A stretch of DNA of 64,000 nucleotides, from contig OX465115.1 of assembly GCA_949987565.1 (NCBI GenBank), positions 13,509,953 through 13,573,952 on the forward strand. Direction: 5' to 3'. Positions 28,611-40,431 of the stretch are shown here, piece by piece (positions within the stretch are counted from its first letter, which is position 1; each line of letters opens with the position of its first letter). The notes beneath the pieces were generated by a model. It saw only the letters and a program-made list of their open reading frames with translations. It was not told the origin of the DNA and did no database searches. A program made the translations under genes and the position numbers. The stretch is from Luidia sarsii (Eukaryota; Echinodermata; Asteroidea; Paxillosida; Luidiidae).

Positions 28611-29803
28611 AGAGAAAGGAAGTAAGCCATTGATCCCAGGTCTGTGAGGAATCGGCATAATTATTATATCATCAATGTCTAATGATAATCTCTTCATTCG
28701 CATCAGCACGAGAAAGTACAATTGCACAATATGAAATCTCAATTTGTGACTCGCTTCTTTAAACGAAAACTCACGAGGATATCCACTTGCTGAAAAAAAT
28801 GACACCACTCCGTAACTACAACGTACACAAGGGTAGATTAGCTACGCCGGTCATTTACAATAACTCTGCAAAACTTAACGCATGTAAGAATAGCGAAATT
28901 TTCTGATGACTGAATATTCGGTGAAGTTGATTTTTTTTTCATTTACACTTAATTACATACAGCCTCGATTTATGATTTGTTTAAATATCCCAGCATGTTT
29001 ATTCTGAGCTCCAATCTGCATTTTCAAGCTTCATGCTTTTGATGGAAAGAAGTTCAAAAAAGTTTGAATCTACCCGGTTACGCAAGAATCTTGACAGTGG
29101 ATAGGCCCTACGTCTTTTTTTTTTATTGACGCTAATATCAAGCGATTCGGACGCGCTTAGCAGTTACGATACGAGAGGCAGCGGTACTGAATGAATTATG
29201 AACCCCTATTAGTCTAACCTTGAGCGTTAAGTGCTTAATGGCCCGGTAACATCCGACACCACTCCGTCGATACGATTTGTCACGGCCATTGTTCAGACCC
29301 CGCGTGGAATGGGAGACGGTGTGGATGTGAATGGGGCAGCATCCGTAGCGAGGCAGTGAACGGAAGCTTCGAGATTCCACGTCTCAGCACCGCCCGCTTC
29401 TGTGCTCAGATTAAGGTAACGTTTTACCGTCAATAATTAATGGGATTCGTACACACGCAATTCAACAGTGGTGTTTCCGGCTGGCTTGCGCGACACGCCT
29501 CATCGCTGCCCTGCTCGAGCTGGCAAGTTCAAAGTCGTCATCGTTGCCCGTGGAATTGTCGCGCCAAAAGTGTCCTTGGTAAAATATAGCAAACCACTCA
29601 CACACAAAAAACCCACAGGGGGTGTGTTGGTGGTGATGATTCTGACCAATCAGAGGTCCCCACGGCATGGACGCGCATTCCCTCTGCCCGAGAGACACAC
29701 CGCGCGGCGGCCAGACAGTCGACAGGGTGCGGAGGACAGAGGACGTTTCGCCACGATTCACCGTCTTCATTATACACCGGACAGCAGCGCAAAGGAACGG
29801 AGG
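28611..29803. other. short linker between units 2 and 3
   Basis: The first 440 bp match the usual 3' flank. The segment 29130-29460 is unlike other units and is found again only at 41705-42000. The SINE and most of the normal flank are missing. An open frame reaching back to 29468 runs into gene 3 but has no recognised content. Confidence 0.6.
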
Positions 29804-30541
29804 ATGGCATTCTTGTACTGCATCGAGCTCTTGCTATTTGTCATCGGCACATCCCTGGCTGCAATCTGCCCCCTCGGCTGGTATCGCCAGGGAGAATCCT
29901 GCTATCACTTCATCAGTCAGTCGACATGGATGCAGGCAAATGTCACCTGTGCTGAGATGCACGGTACGCTGGCCGTTCCTCGTTCAGAAATGGAGCAAAG
30001 CTGCGTGTGGGGGAAGTACCTTAGTCTCTCCGATGGCGAGCCATCCCGATCTCTTTTCATCGGTTGTAATGACATAGAGGAAGAGGGAAACTGGAAGGGA
30101 TGCCAATTGAGGGATGAGGGTGAAGGGTATGAGAATTGGAGAGATGAGAAGCCTGATTCCGATGAGAATGAGGACTGCGGAATTATGGATAGAAATCACG
30201 ACGGCAAATGGTCTAATCGTGGCTGTTCGCAAAAGCGCTCTGCAGTATGTCAGCAACCGGCAGATAGCAGCTCCACCCCTGCCTACTGCCTGCGCACCGG
30301 CTCCGATGGTCGCATCAGCTCCCGGTGCCTCGTGGGTCACGTCGTGAAGGAGCTACCGGCTGACGGCGTGGTGTCTTGCGGGAAGGCCTGTCGTCTGGAG
30401 CCCCGGTGTGTCTCCTTCAATCTGCTGGATCAAGGAGGCCGTGGTGAGAAGAAGACGTGCCAGCTCAACAACGTGACAAGTGACGCCGCCCACGAAGGAG
30501 ATTTTAACGAAACCGAGAACTGCTACTTATTTGACATCTAG
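29804..30541 (+). CDS. secreted C-type lectin with PAN/apple-like domain, unit 3 (type B)
   Basis: 245 aa and the first type B gene. After SCYHFI the CTLD core changes to SQSTWMQANVTCAEMHGTLA, LFIGCNDIEEEGNW, and KPD in place of QPN. The Ca site region DRNHDGKWSNRGC has SN instead of AD. Cys replaces Phe in EQSCVWGKY, giving an odd Cys, and LRDEGEGYEN is unique. The PAN domain is nearly identical to type A genes. There is an NVT glycosylation site in the CTLD and two sites near the C terminus. Confidence 0.88.
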   Translation: MAFLYCIELLLFVIGTSLAAICPLGWYRQGESCYHFISQSTWMQANVTCAEMHGTLAVPRSEMEQSCVWGKYLSLSDGEPSRSLFIGCNDIEEEGNWKGCQLRDEGEGYENWRDEKPDSDENEDCGIMDRNHDGKWSNRGCSQKRSAVCQQPADSSSTPAYCLRTGSDGRISSRCLVGHVVKELPADGVVSCGKACRLEPRCVSFNLLDQGGRGEKKTCQLNNVTSDAAHEGDFNETENCYLFDI

Positions 30542-30900
30542 AGAGAAAGGAAGTAAGCCATTGATCTTCGCTCTATGAGGAGTCGGCATAATATTATATC
30601 ATTAATGTCTGATAATAATCTCTTCATTCGCATAAGCCCAAGAAAGTGCAATTGCACAATACTTGCGACTCACTTCTGTAAACGAAAACTCACGAGGATA
30701 TCCACTTGCTGAAAATAGACACCACTCAGTAACTACAACGGACGCAAGGGTAGGTTAGCTACGCCGGTCATCATGGACAAGAACTCTCAGACCAGGAAGA
30801 GCAAAATGTAACGCATGCAAGAATAGCGGATTTTTCGGATGACTGAATATTCGGTGAAGTTGAATTTCATTTTCATTTACACTTAATTATATACAGCCTC

Positions 30901-31010
30901 AAGGTGATATACAAAAATGTTGCAAACTGCTTACTGACTAAAATTACCAAAAAGTAAATCTAAAAATTAGAGGGCCTGACGTTGCGATCCTAGCAGGACC
31001 TTTCCAGGAC
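30901..31010 (-). repeat. 110 bp interspersed-repeat insertion in unit 3 flank
   Basis: Same insertion as at 25557, with the AAAAATTAGAGGGCC variant shared only with unit 8. Confidence 0.7.
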
Positions 31011-32289
31011 TTATTTTTTGTTTAAATATCCCAGCATGTTTATTCTGAGCTACAATTTGTATTTTCAAGCTTTATGCTTTTGATGGAAAGAAGTTGGTTA
31101 CAAAGTTATTTTGAAAGGGGAGAATGGAACTCACATTTTGCGACGTGGAATTAATCTAATGTATTAACCTTTAGTCTGGTACCTTGACTTCTTACGATTG
31201 GGATTATCAGATAAATTATATCAATTTCGCTATGTTATTTAGGAAATTACTTGTAAATGTTAGGTGGTATAGATGAATGCATATTTGTTTGTGGCTATAT
31301 CATCATTTAGAGGTAATTATTGATTGAAATATCTGATACAGTCACTGAACGCACCATTCACTGTTGTTTTGAAGAGAATGGTCATGTAATGACATGATAC
31401 ACTTTCACATGTAAGACCGGAATCTGTTGTTCTAGTGTTGCGTCGAGAGAATTCATGAAACTTGGACTCTTTAGGCGTTTCAACATCACAATTTACCCAG
31501 CAGTAATGACAGGAACTTTTGTTTGATCAAAGGCCTAATCGTTGTTCACCATAATGCTAAACAAATACAGGAAAACATGACTGGGAACCTTTGGAGGAAA
31601 GTGAGAAATGGGCAGAAAACTTTGGCAGGTTTTGAGTACCATGGTTGAAAAATGATTTTTAATTTTCAATTCATTTTATTTCAATACATGTATAAATATG
31701 TTTTAGAATAATCGTCGTTATGCCGTGAATGTATAGTTTCGTTAGATTGTGACCGTGCTCAAAAGAAAATCATTAATTGTTTTTAAAATTATTTTTAGTT
31801 ATTCAAAAAACATAATTATGGTGTTCTTCATGAAAACAGTTATTCAAATGATATACGGTGTCCGCAAAATTGCCAGAACATGATTTACGTTTTTAAAATT
31901 CGTCATCGTTTAATCATCAATGTGATTTATCAGCCTTGATTTAATATTCATACTGAGCATGGAATTCTAAAAGAACAAAATGACAAAACTCTCTTTGGTA
32001 TAGTGCTATCCGTTCGTACACAAAGTCTCTTACCCAGTAACACACTGAATGGAAAGTGCTTTTTTAAATTCTCTTGACCTTATATTCATATTCTGTGTGT
32101 ATATAAAATTATTATTTGTAATAGATATGCGCATCCTGCTGACTAATAATCTATTAGAGTGTTTTCCCGAGTGTCTTACTAGACCATCAGTCTGCTAGCA
32201 GTTATACGTAACGCCGTGATGTTCACAGTTTTGTTGGTGATTCTGAATAAAATATTATCTAAAAATTAATGAGAAAACATTGGATGTCC

Positions 32290-32606
32290 AGTAGTTTTAT
32301 TGAAGCGGGAAAATAATTCGGAAGCATTACGCCTATATCTCTTTTACATGAAACCTTCCGCAGCTACGAAGGGGATGTCTTCATGGTTCGTTCTATGAAC
32401 CATGCAAGGATGGTGTGAAACCTTCGAATGAAGAAGATGGACGTGTCTCTGCATCTTAGTGAAGCGACCATCAGTATCGATGCGGATAACATGAATACTA
32501 CTTGAAAAAATGGCAAATAAAAGCTTGACTGGACCGGAATTTGAACCTGAGACCTGTGGTTTTGTGTCAGCCAGCGCTCTTCCCATCTGACCTATCCAGC
32601 CCTTAG
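32290..32606 (-). repeat. tRNA-derived SINE, unit 3 flank
   Basis: Orthologous to the insertion at 26950. The B box reads GGTTCAAATTCC. Confidence 0.6.
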
Positions 32607-33208
32607 ACGGTGGCCTCCCAAATAGGCGACTATTCTTTGCCGGGGTGGGGGCATCAGTTGGAAGTAATTCAACCATGGTTGAAATACTTCCATTTATTGG
32701 TTTGGGATTGTGTTTGCTTGTCTCTTGCCGATTCAACAACAACGTCATTTGGACACCAAACCACTAGCGCGTCCTTGACAACCAATCAGCAAGCACCATC
32801 AGCAGAGAGGGCGCCATGAAACTAATTTAATTAATTAATTAAGGGTGCGTGCAGTGGGAACGAATGGCGCTGTCTTTGCATGTGCAACGGAAGCGTGACT
32901 TATGCATTGGGTCGGTAATTGCCTCTACGGTTCCGGTCTTTCTGCAATATGAGGAATGATACGCTACCTGTGGAATTGTCACGCTAATCGTAACCTTGGC
33001 AAAATGGAGAAAAAAATCACAGGGGGGGGGGGGTTGGTGGTGATGATTCTGACCAATCAGAGGTCCCCACGGCATGGACGCGCATTCCCTCTGCCCGAGA
33101 GACACACCGCGCGGCGGCCAGACAGTCGACAGGGTGCGGAGGACAGAGGACGTTTCGCCACGATTCATCGTCTTCATTATACCGGACAGCAGCGCAAAGG
33201 AACGGAGG

Positions 33209-33946
33209 ATGGCATTCTTGTACTGCCTCGAGCTCTTGCTATTTGTCATCGGCACATCCCTGGCTGCAATCTGCCCCCTCGGCTGGTATCGCCACGGAGA
33301 TTCCTGCTATCACTTCATCAGTCAGTCGACATGGAAGCAGGCAAATGTCACCTGTGCTGAGATGCACAGTACGCTGGCCGTTCCTCGTTCAGAAATGGAG
33401 CAAAGCTTCATGTGGGGGATGTACCTTAGTCTCTGCGATGGCGAGCCATCCCAATCTCTTTTCATCGGTTGTAATGACATAGAGGAAGAGGGAAACTGGA
33501 AGGGATGCCAATTGAGGGATGATGATGAAGGGTATGAGAATTGGAGAGATGAGAAGCCTGATTCCGATGAGAATGAGGACTGCGGAGTAATGGAACAAAG
33601 GCACAACGGCAAATGGTCTAATCGTCGCTGTTCGCAAAACCGCCCTGCAGTATGTCAGCAACCGGCAGATAGCAGCTCCACCCCTGCCTACTGCCTGCGC
33701 ACCGGCTCCGATGGTCGCATCAGCTCCCGGTGCCTCGTGGGTCACGTCGTGAAGGAGCTACCGGCTGACGGCGTGGTGTCTTGCGGGAAGGCCTGTCGTT
33801 TGGAGCCCCGGTGTGTCTCCTTCAATCTGCTGGATCAAGGAGGCCGTGGTGGGATGAAGACGTGTCAGCTCAACAACGTGACGAGTGACGCCGCCGACGA
33901 AGGAGATTTTGAAGAAGCCGAGAACTGCTACTTGTTTGACATCTAG
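33209..33946 (+). CDS. secreted C-type lectin with PAN/apple-like domain, unit 4 (type B)
   Basis: 245 aa. Subtype-specific changes are RHGDSC, STWKQANVTC, EQSFMWGMYLSLCDGEPSQS (extra Cys at residue 76) and CGVMEQRHNGKWSNRRCSQN. KPD is at 116-118. The PAN domain has GGMKTCQLN instead of GEKKTCQLN and ends DFEEAENC. This form (B2) resembles units 9-13 more than units 3, 5 and 8. Its 3' flank lacks both the 110 bp insert and a 194 bp segment. Confidence 0.88.
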   Translation: MAFLYCLELLLFVIGTSLAAICPLGWYRHGDSCYHFISQSTWKQANVTCAEMHSTLAVPRSEMEQSFMWGMYLSLCDGEPSQSLFIGCNDIEEEGNWKGCQLRDDDEGYENWRDEKPDSDENEDCGVMEQRHNGKWSNRRCSQNRPAVCQQPADSSSTPAYCLRTGSDGRISSRCLVGHVVKELPADGVVSCGKACRLEPRCVSFNLLDQGGRGGMKTCQLNNVTSDAADEGDFEEAENCYLFDI

Positions 33947-35389
33947 AGAGAAAGGAAGTAAGCCATTGATCTTCGCTCTGTGAGGAATCGGCATAATATT
34001 ATATCATTAATGTCTGATGATAATCTCTTCATTCACATAAGCCCAAGAAAGTGCAATTGCACAATACTTGCGACTCACTTCTGTAAACGAAAACTCACGA
34101 GGATATCCACTTGCTGAAAATAGACACCACTCAGTAACTACAACGGACGCAAGGGTAGGTTAGCTACGCCGGTCATTTACAAGAACTCTGAGACCAGGAA
34201 GAGCAAAATGTAACGCATGCAAGAATAGCGGATTGTTCTAATGACTGAATATTCGGTGAAGTTGAATTTCATTATCATTTACACTTAATTATATACAGCC
34301 TCGACTCATTATTTGTTTAATTATCACAGCATGTTTATTCTGAGCTACAATTTGTATTTTTAAGCTTCATGCTTTTGATGGAAAGAAGTTTTGTACAAAG
34401 TTATTTTGAAAGGGGAGAATGGAACTCGCATTTTGCGTGGAATTAATCTAACGTATTAACCTTTAGTCTCGTACCTTGACTTCTTACGATTGGTATTATC
34501 AGATAAATTATATCAATTTCGCTTTGTTATTTAGGAAATTACTAGTAAATGTTAGGTGGTATAGATGAATGCATACTTGTTTGTGGCTATATCATCATTT
34601 AGAGGTAATTATTGATTGAAATATCTGATACAGTCACTGAACGCACCATTCACTGTTGTTTTGAAGAGAATGGTCATGTAAATGACATGATACACTTTCA
34701 CATGTAAGACCGGAATCTGTTGTTCTAGTGTTGCGTCGAGAGAATTCATGAAACTTGGACTCTTTAGGCGTTTCAACATCACAATTTACACAACAGTAAT
34801 GACAGGAACTTTCGTTTGATCAAAGGCCTAATCGTTGTTCACCATAATGCTAAACAAATACAGGAAAACATGACTTGGAACCTTTGGAGGAAACTGAGAA
34901 ATGGCCAGAAAACTTTGGCTGGTTTTGAGTACGATTGTTGAAAAATGATTTTTATTTTTCAATTCATTTTATTTCAATACATGTATAAATATGTTTTAGA
35001 ATAATCGTCGTTATGCCGTGAATGTATAGTTTCGTTAGATTGTGACCTTGCTCAAAAGAAAATCATTAAAAGAACAAAATGACAAAACTCTCTTTGGTAT
35101 AGTGCTATCCGTTCGTATACAAAGTCTCTTACCCAGTAACACACTGAATGGAAAGTGCTTTTTAAAATTCTCTTGACCTTATATTCATATTCTGTGTGTA
35201 TATAAAATTATTATTTGTAATAGATATGCACATCCTGCTGACTAATAATCTATTAGAGTGTTTTCCCGAGTGTCTTACTAGACCATCAGTCTGCTAGCAG
35301 TTATACGTAACGCCGTGATGTTCACAGTTTTGTTGGTGATTCTGAATAAAATATTATCTAAAAATTAATGAGAAAACATTGGATGTCCA

Positions 35390-35705
35390 GTAGTTTTATT
35401 GAAGCGGGAAAATAATTCGGAAGCATTACGCCTATATCTCTTTTACATGAAACCTTCCGCAGCTACGAAGGGGATGTCTTCATGGTTCGTTCTATGAACC
35501 ATGCAAGGATGGTGTGAAACCTTCGAATGAAGAAGATGGACGTGTCTCTGCATCTTAGTGAAGCGACCATCAGTATCGATGCGGATAACATTAATACTAC
35601 TTGAAAAAATGGCAAATAAAAGCTTGACTGGACCGGAATTTGAACCTGAGACCTGTGGTTTTGTGTCAGCCAGCGCTCTTCCCATCTGACCTATCCAGCC
35701 CTTAG
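35390..35705 (-). repeat. tRNA-derived SINE, unit 4 flank
   Basis: Orthologous to the insertion at 26950; carries GATAACATTAATACTAC, a variant shared with units 8, 9, 11 and 12. Confidence 0.6.
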
Positions 35706-36309
35706 ACGGTGGCCTCCCAAATAGGCGACTATTCTTTGCCGGGGTGGGGGCATCAGTTGGAAGTAATTCAACCATGGTTGAATTACTTCCATTTATTGGT
35801 TTGGGATTGTGTTTGCTTGTCTCTTGCCGATTCAACAACAACGTCACGCGGACACCAAACCACTAGCGCGTCCTTGACAACCAATCAGCAAGCACCATCA
35901 GCAGAGAGGGCGCCATGAAACTAATTTAATTAATTAATTAAGGGTGCGTGCAGTGGGGACGAATGGCGCTGTCTTTGCATGTGCAACGGAAGCGTGACTT
36001 ATGCATTGGGTCGGTAATTGCCTCTACGGTTCCGGTCTTTCTGCAATATGAGGAATGATACGCTACCTGTGGAATTGTCACGCTAATCGTAACCTTGGCA
36101 AAATGGAGAAAAAAATCACAGGAGGGGGGGGGGGTTGGTGGTGATGATTCTGACCAATCAGAGGTCCCCACGGCATGGACGCGCATTCCCTCTGCCCGAG
36201 AGACACACCGCGCGGCGGCCAGACAGTCGACAGGGTGCGGAGGACAGAGGACGTTTCGCCACGATTCATCGTCTTCATTATACCGGACAGCAGCGCAAAG
36301 GAACGGAGG

Positions 36310-37047
36310 ATGGCATTCTTGTACTGCCTCGAGCTCTTGCTATTTGTCATCGGCACATCCCTGGCTGCAATCTGCCCCCTCGGCTGGTATCGCCACGGAG
36401 AGTCCTGCTATCACTTCATCAGTCAGTCGACATGGATGCAGGCAAATGTCACCTGTGCTGAGATGCACGGTACACTGGCCGTTCCTCGTTCAGAAATGGA
36501 GCAAAGCTTCGTGTGGGGGAAGTACCTTAGTCTCTCCGATGGCGAGCCATCCCGATCTCTTTTCATCGGTTGTAATGACATAGAGGAAGAGGGAAACTGG
36601 AAGGGATGCCAATTGAGGGATGAGGATGAAGGGTATGAGAATTGGAGAGATGAGAAGCCTGATTCCGATGAGAATGAGGACTGCGGAATTATGGATAGAA
36701 ATCACGACGGCAAATGGTCTAATCGTGGCTGTTCGCAAAAGCGCTCTGCAGTATGTCAGCAACCGGCAGATAGCAGCTCCACCCCTGCCTACTGCCTGCG
36801 CACCGGCTCCGATGGTCGCATCAGCTCCCGGTGCCTCGTGGGTCACGTCGTGAAGGAGCTACCGGCTGACGGCGTGGTGTCTTGCGGGAAGGCCTGTCGT
36901 CTGGAGCCCCGGTGTGTCTCCTTCAATCTGCTGGATCAAGGAGGCCGTGGTGAGAAGAAGACGTGCCAGCTCAACAACGTGACGAGTGACGCCGCCCACG
37001 AAGGAGATTTTAACGAAACCGAGAACTGCTACTTATTTGACATCTAG
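36310..37047 (+). CDS. secreted C-type lectin with PAN/apple-like domain, unit 5 (type B)
   Basis: 245 aa. It is the same subtype as units 3 and 8 (STWMQANVTC, GKYLSLSDGEPSRS, DRNHDGKWSNRGCSQKRSAV) but has Phe in EQSFVWGKY, so it lacks the odd Cys. LRDEDEGYEN is unique. The PAN end is DAAHEGDFNETENC. Its distal 3' flank matches that of unit 1, a type A gene, not units 3 or 8. This points to past exchange between units. Confidence 0.88.
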   Translation: MAFLYCLELLLFVIGTSLAAICPLGWYRHGESCYHFISQSTWMQANVTCAEMHGTLAVPRSEMEQSFVWGKYLSLSDGEPSRSLFIGCNDIEEEGNWKGCQLRDEDEGYENWRDEKPDSDENEDCGIMDRNHDGKWSNRGCSQKRSAVCQQPADSSSTPAYCLRTGSDGRISSRCLVGHVVKELPADGVVSCGKACRLEPRCVSFNLLDQGGRGEKKTCQLNNVTSDAAHEGDFNETENCYLFDI

Positions 37048-37406
37048 AGAGAAAGGAAGTAAGCCATTGATCTTCGCTCTATGAGGAGTCGGCATAATAT
37101 TATATCATTAATGTCTGATAATAATCTCTTCATTCGCATAAGCCCAAGAAAGTGCAATTGCACAATACTTGCGACTCACTTCTGTAAACGAAAACTCACG
37201 AGGATATCCACTTGCTGAAAATAGACACCACTCAGTAACTACAACGGACGCAAGGGTAGGTTAGCTACGCCGGTCATCATGGACAAGAACTCTCAGACCA
37301 GGAAGAGCAAAATGTAACGCATGCAAGAATAGCGGATTTTTCCGATGACTGAATATTCGGTGAAGTTGAATTTCATTTTCATTTACACTTAATTATATAC
37401 AGCCTC

Positions 37407-37516
37407 AAGGTGATATACAAAAATGTTGCAAACTGCTTACTGACTAAAATTACCAAAAAGTAAATCTAAAATTTAGTGGGCCTGACGTTGCGATCCTAGC
37501 AGGACCTTTCCAGGAC
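37407..37516 (-). repeat. 110 bp interspersed-repeat insertion in unit 5 flank
   Basis: Same insertion as at 25557, with the AATTTAGTGGGCC variant shared with units 1 and 14. Confidence 0.7.
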
Positions 37517-38799
37517 TTATTTTTTGTTTAAATATCCCAGCATGTTTATTCTGAGCTACAATTTGTATTTTCAAGCTTCATGCTTTTGATGGAAAGAAGT
37601 TGGTTACAAAGTTATTTTGAAAGGGGAGAATGGAACTCACATTTTGCGACGTGGAATTAATCTAATGTATTAACCTTTAGTCTGGTACCTTGACTTCTTA
37701 CGATTGGGATTATCAGATAAATTATATCAATTTTGCTATGTTATTTAGGAAATTACTAGTAAATGTTAGGTGGTATAGATGAATGCATACTTGTTTGTGG
37801 CTATATCATCATTTAGAGGTAATTATTGATTGAAATATCTGATACAGTCACTGAACGCACCATTCACTATTGTTTTGAAGAGAATGGTCATGTAAATGAC
37901 ATGATATACTTTCACATGTAAGACCGGAATCTGTTGTTCTAGTGTTGCGTCGAGAGAATTCATGAAACTTGGACTCTTTAGGCGTTTCAACATCACAATT
38001 TACCCAGCAGTTATGACAGGAACTTTCGTTTGATCAAAGGCCTAGTATAGTTGTTCACCATTATGCTAAACAAATACAGGAACACATGACTGGGAACCTT
38101 TGGAGGAAAGTGAGAAATGGGCAGAAAACTTTGGCTGGTTTTGAGTACCATTGCTGAAAAAAGATTTTTATTTTTCAATTCATTTTATTTCATTACATGT
38201 ATAAATATGTTTTAGAATTATCGTCGTTATGCCGTGAAAGTATAGTTTCGTAAGATAGTGACCGTGCTCAAAAGAAAATCATTAATTTATTCCAAAATTA
38301 TTATTAGTTATTCAAAAAACATAATTATGGTGTCCTTCATGAAAACAGTTATTTAAATGATATACGGTGTCCACAAAATTGCCAGAACATGATTTACGTT
38401 TTTAAAATTCGTAATCGTTTAATCATCAATGTGATTTATCAGCCTTGATTTAATATTCTTACTGAGCATGAAATTCTAAAAGAACAAATTGACAAAACTC
38501 TCTTTGGTATAGTGCTATCCGTTCGTACACAAAGTCTCTAACCCAGTAACACACTGAATGGAAAGTGCTTTTTCAAATTCTGTTGACCTGGTATTCATAT
38601 TCTTTGTGTATATAAAATTATCATTTGCAATAGATATGCGCATCCTGCTGACTAATAATCTATTAGAGTGTTTTCCCGCGTGTCTTACTAGACCATCAGT
38701 CTGCTAGCAGTTATACGTAACGCCGTGATGTTCACAGTTTTGTTGGTGATTCTGAATAATATATTATCTAAAAATTAATGAGAAAACATTGGATGTCCA

Positions 38800-39115
38800 G
38801 TAGTTTTATTGAAGCGGGAAAATAATTCGGAAGCATTACGCCTATATCTCTTTTACATGAAACCTTCCGCAGCTACGAAGGGGATGTCTTCATGGTTCGT
38901 TCTATGAACCATGCAAGGATGGTGTGAAACCTTCGAATGAAGAAGATGGACGTGTCTCTGCATCTTAGTGAAGCGACCATCAGTATCGATGCGGATAACA
39001 TGAATACTACTTGAAAAAATGGCAAATAAAAGCTTGACTGGACCGGAATTTGAACCTGAGACCTGTGGTGTTGTGTCAGCCAGCGCTCTTCCCATCTGAC
39101 CTATCCAGCCCTTAG
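38800..39115 (-). repeat. tRNA-derived SINE, unit 5 flank
   Basis: Orthologous to the insertion at 26950; small private changes include GGTGTTGTGTC in the head. Confidence 0.6.
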
Positions 39116-39717
39116 ACGGTGGCCTCCCAAATAGGCGACTATTCTTATCCGGGGTGGGGGCATCAGTTGGAAGTAATTCAACCATGGTTGAAATACTTCC
39201 ATTTATTGGTTTGGGATTGTGTTTGCTTGTCTCTTGCCGATTCAACAACAACGTCATTTGGACACCAAACCACTAGCGCGTCCTTGACAACCAATTAGCA
39301 AGCACCATCAGCAGAGAGGGCGCCATGAAACTAATTTAATTAATTAATTAAGGGTGCGTGCAGTGGGGACGAATGGCGCTGTCTCTGCATGTGCAACGGA
39401 AGCGTGACTTATGCATTGGGTCGGTAATTGCCTCTACGGTTCCGGTCTTTCTGCAATATGAGGAATGAAACGCTACCTGTGGAATTGTCACGCTAATCGT
39501 AACCTTGGCAAAATGGAGAAAAAAATCACAGGAGGGGGGGGGTTGGTGGTGATGATTCTGACCAATCAGAGGTCCCCACGGCATGGACGCGCATTCCCTC
39601 TGCCCGAGAGACACACCGCGCGGCGGCCAGACAGTCGACAGGGTGCGGAGGACAGAGGACGTTTCGCCACGATTCATCGTCTTCATTATACCGGACAGCA
39701 GCGCAAAGGAACGGAGG

Positions 39718-39774
39718 ATGGCATTCTTGTACCGCCTCGAGCTCTTGCTATTTGTCATCTTGAACCAGCTGTGA
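39718..39774 (+). pseudogene. truncated lectin gene, unit 6 (signal peptide only)
   Basis: The full conserved upstream block and the signal peptide coding sequence are present (MAFLYRLELLLFVI, with Arg for Cys). Homology then breaks inside codon 15, and LNQL is followed by TGA. The CTLD and PAN domain of the family are gone. If still transcribed it could yield only an 18-residue peptide. The next intact gene starts just 714 bp after this ATG, so a deletion or rearrangement removed the body and most of the flank. Confidence 0.8.
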
Positions 39775-39809
39775 CGAGCATTAGGACGTGTCCGAAACGG
39801 ACGTCTTGA

Positions 39810-40019
39810 GCTAGGTCTAGGTCTTCCCCTATTGGAAAAACCCGGAGATGCAAAGACAGTAGCCCTAGCAGTAGCTCTTACGGCTTTGAGCTCCAGTGGC
39901 ACGATGGTAACCAAAGCTCGCTGCCCAATCAGCCAAATTGTCACGCACGGGTATATAGGAAGTGGAATTCTTGCTGGTGCCAAATTGGCTCTTTGAAAGC
40001 GAAAGGGGTATTAGTTTGA
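39810..40019 (+). pseudogene. possible diverged CTLD tail remnant
   Basis: A 69-codon frame has no Met start. It contains FELQWHDGNQSSLPNQPNCH and YRKWNSCWC, spaced like the end of a CTLD: W-x-DG, then LPNQPN, C, then KWN-x-C. It is not alignable with the neighbouring type A or B cassettes. It could be what is left of a third lectin type, or chance. A TATATA sequence lies at 39952. Confidence 0.3.
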
Positions 40020-40300
40020 GCAAATATCACACGCCATAAAACTTATTGAATTAATCAATTAAACGTGCACGTGCACTGGGGACGAATGGCGCTTCTCTAT
40101 ACGTGCCACGGACGCGTGACTTATGCATTGGGTTCGGTAATTCCACTACGGGTCAAGTCTTTCTGCAATATGAGGCATAACACACTGCCTGTGGAATTGT
40201 CACGCTTATCGCAACCTTGGCAAAGTGGAGAAAAAAAACACAGGAGGGGGGGGGGGGTGGTGGTGATGATTCTGACCAATCAGAGGTCCCCACGGCATGG
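40020..40300. other. diverged upstream flank of unit 7
   Basis: Words such as GGGGACGAATGGCGCTTCTC and TGACTTATGCATTGGGTTCG show this is the usual unit 5' flank, but with many more substitutions than any other copy. The highly conserved block resumes near 40258. Confidence 0.6.
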
Positions 40301-40431
40301 ACGCGCATTCCCTCTGCCCGAGAGACACACCGCGCGGCGGCCAGACAGTCGACAGGGTGCGGAGGACAGAGGACGTTTCGCCACGATTCATCGTCTTCAT
40401 TATACCGGACAGCAGCGCAAAGGAAAGGAGG

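Noticed and set aside
39348..39983. 211-codon minus-strand frame across truncated unit 6
   Set aside because: It runs antisense through the conserved upstream block and the relic, and its content matches the shadow frames of other units.
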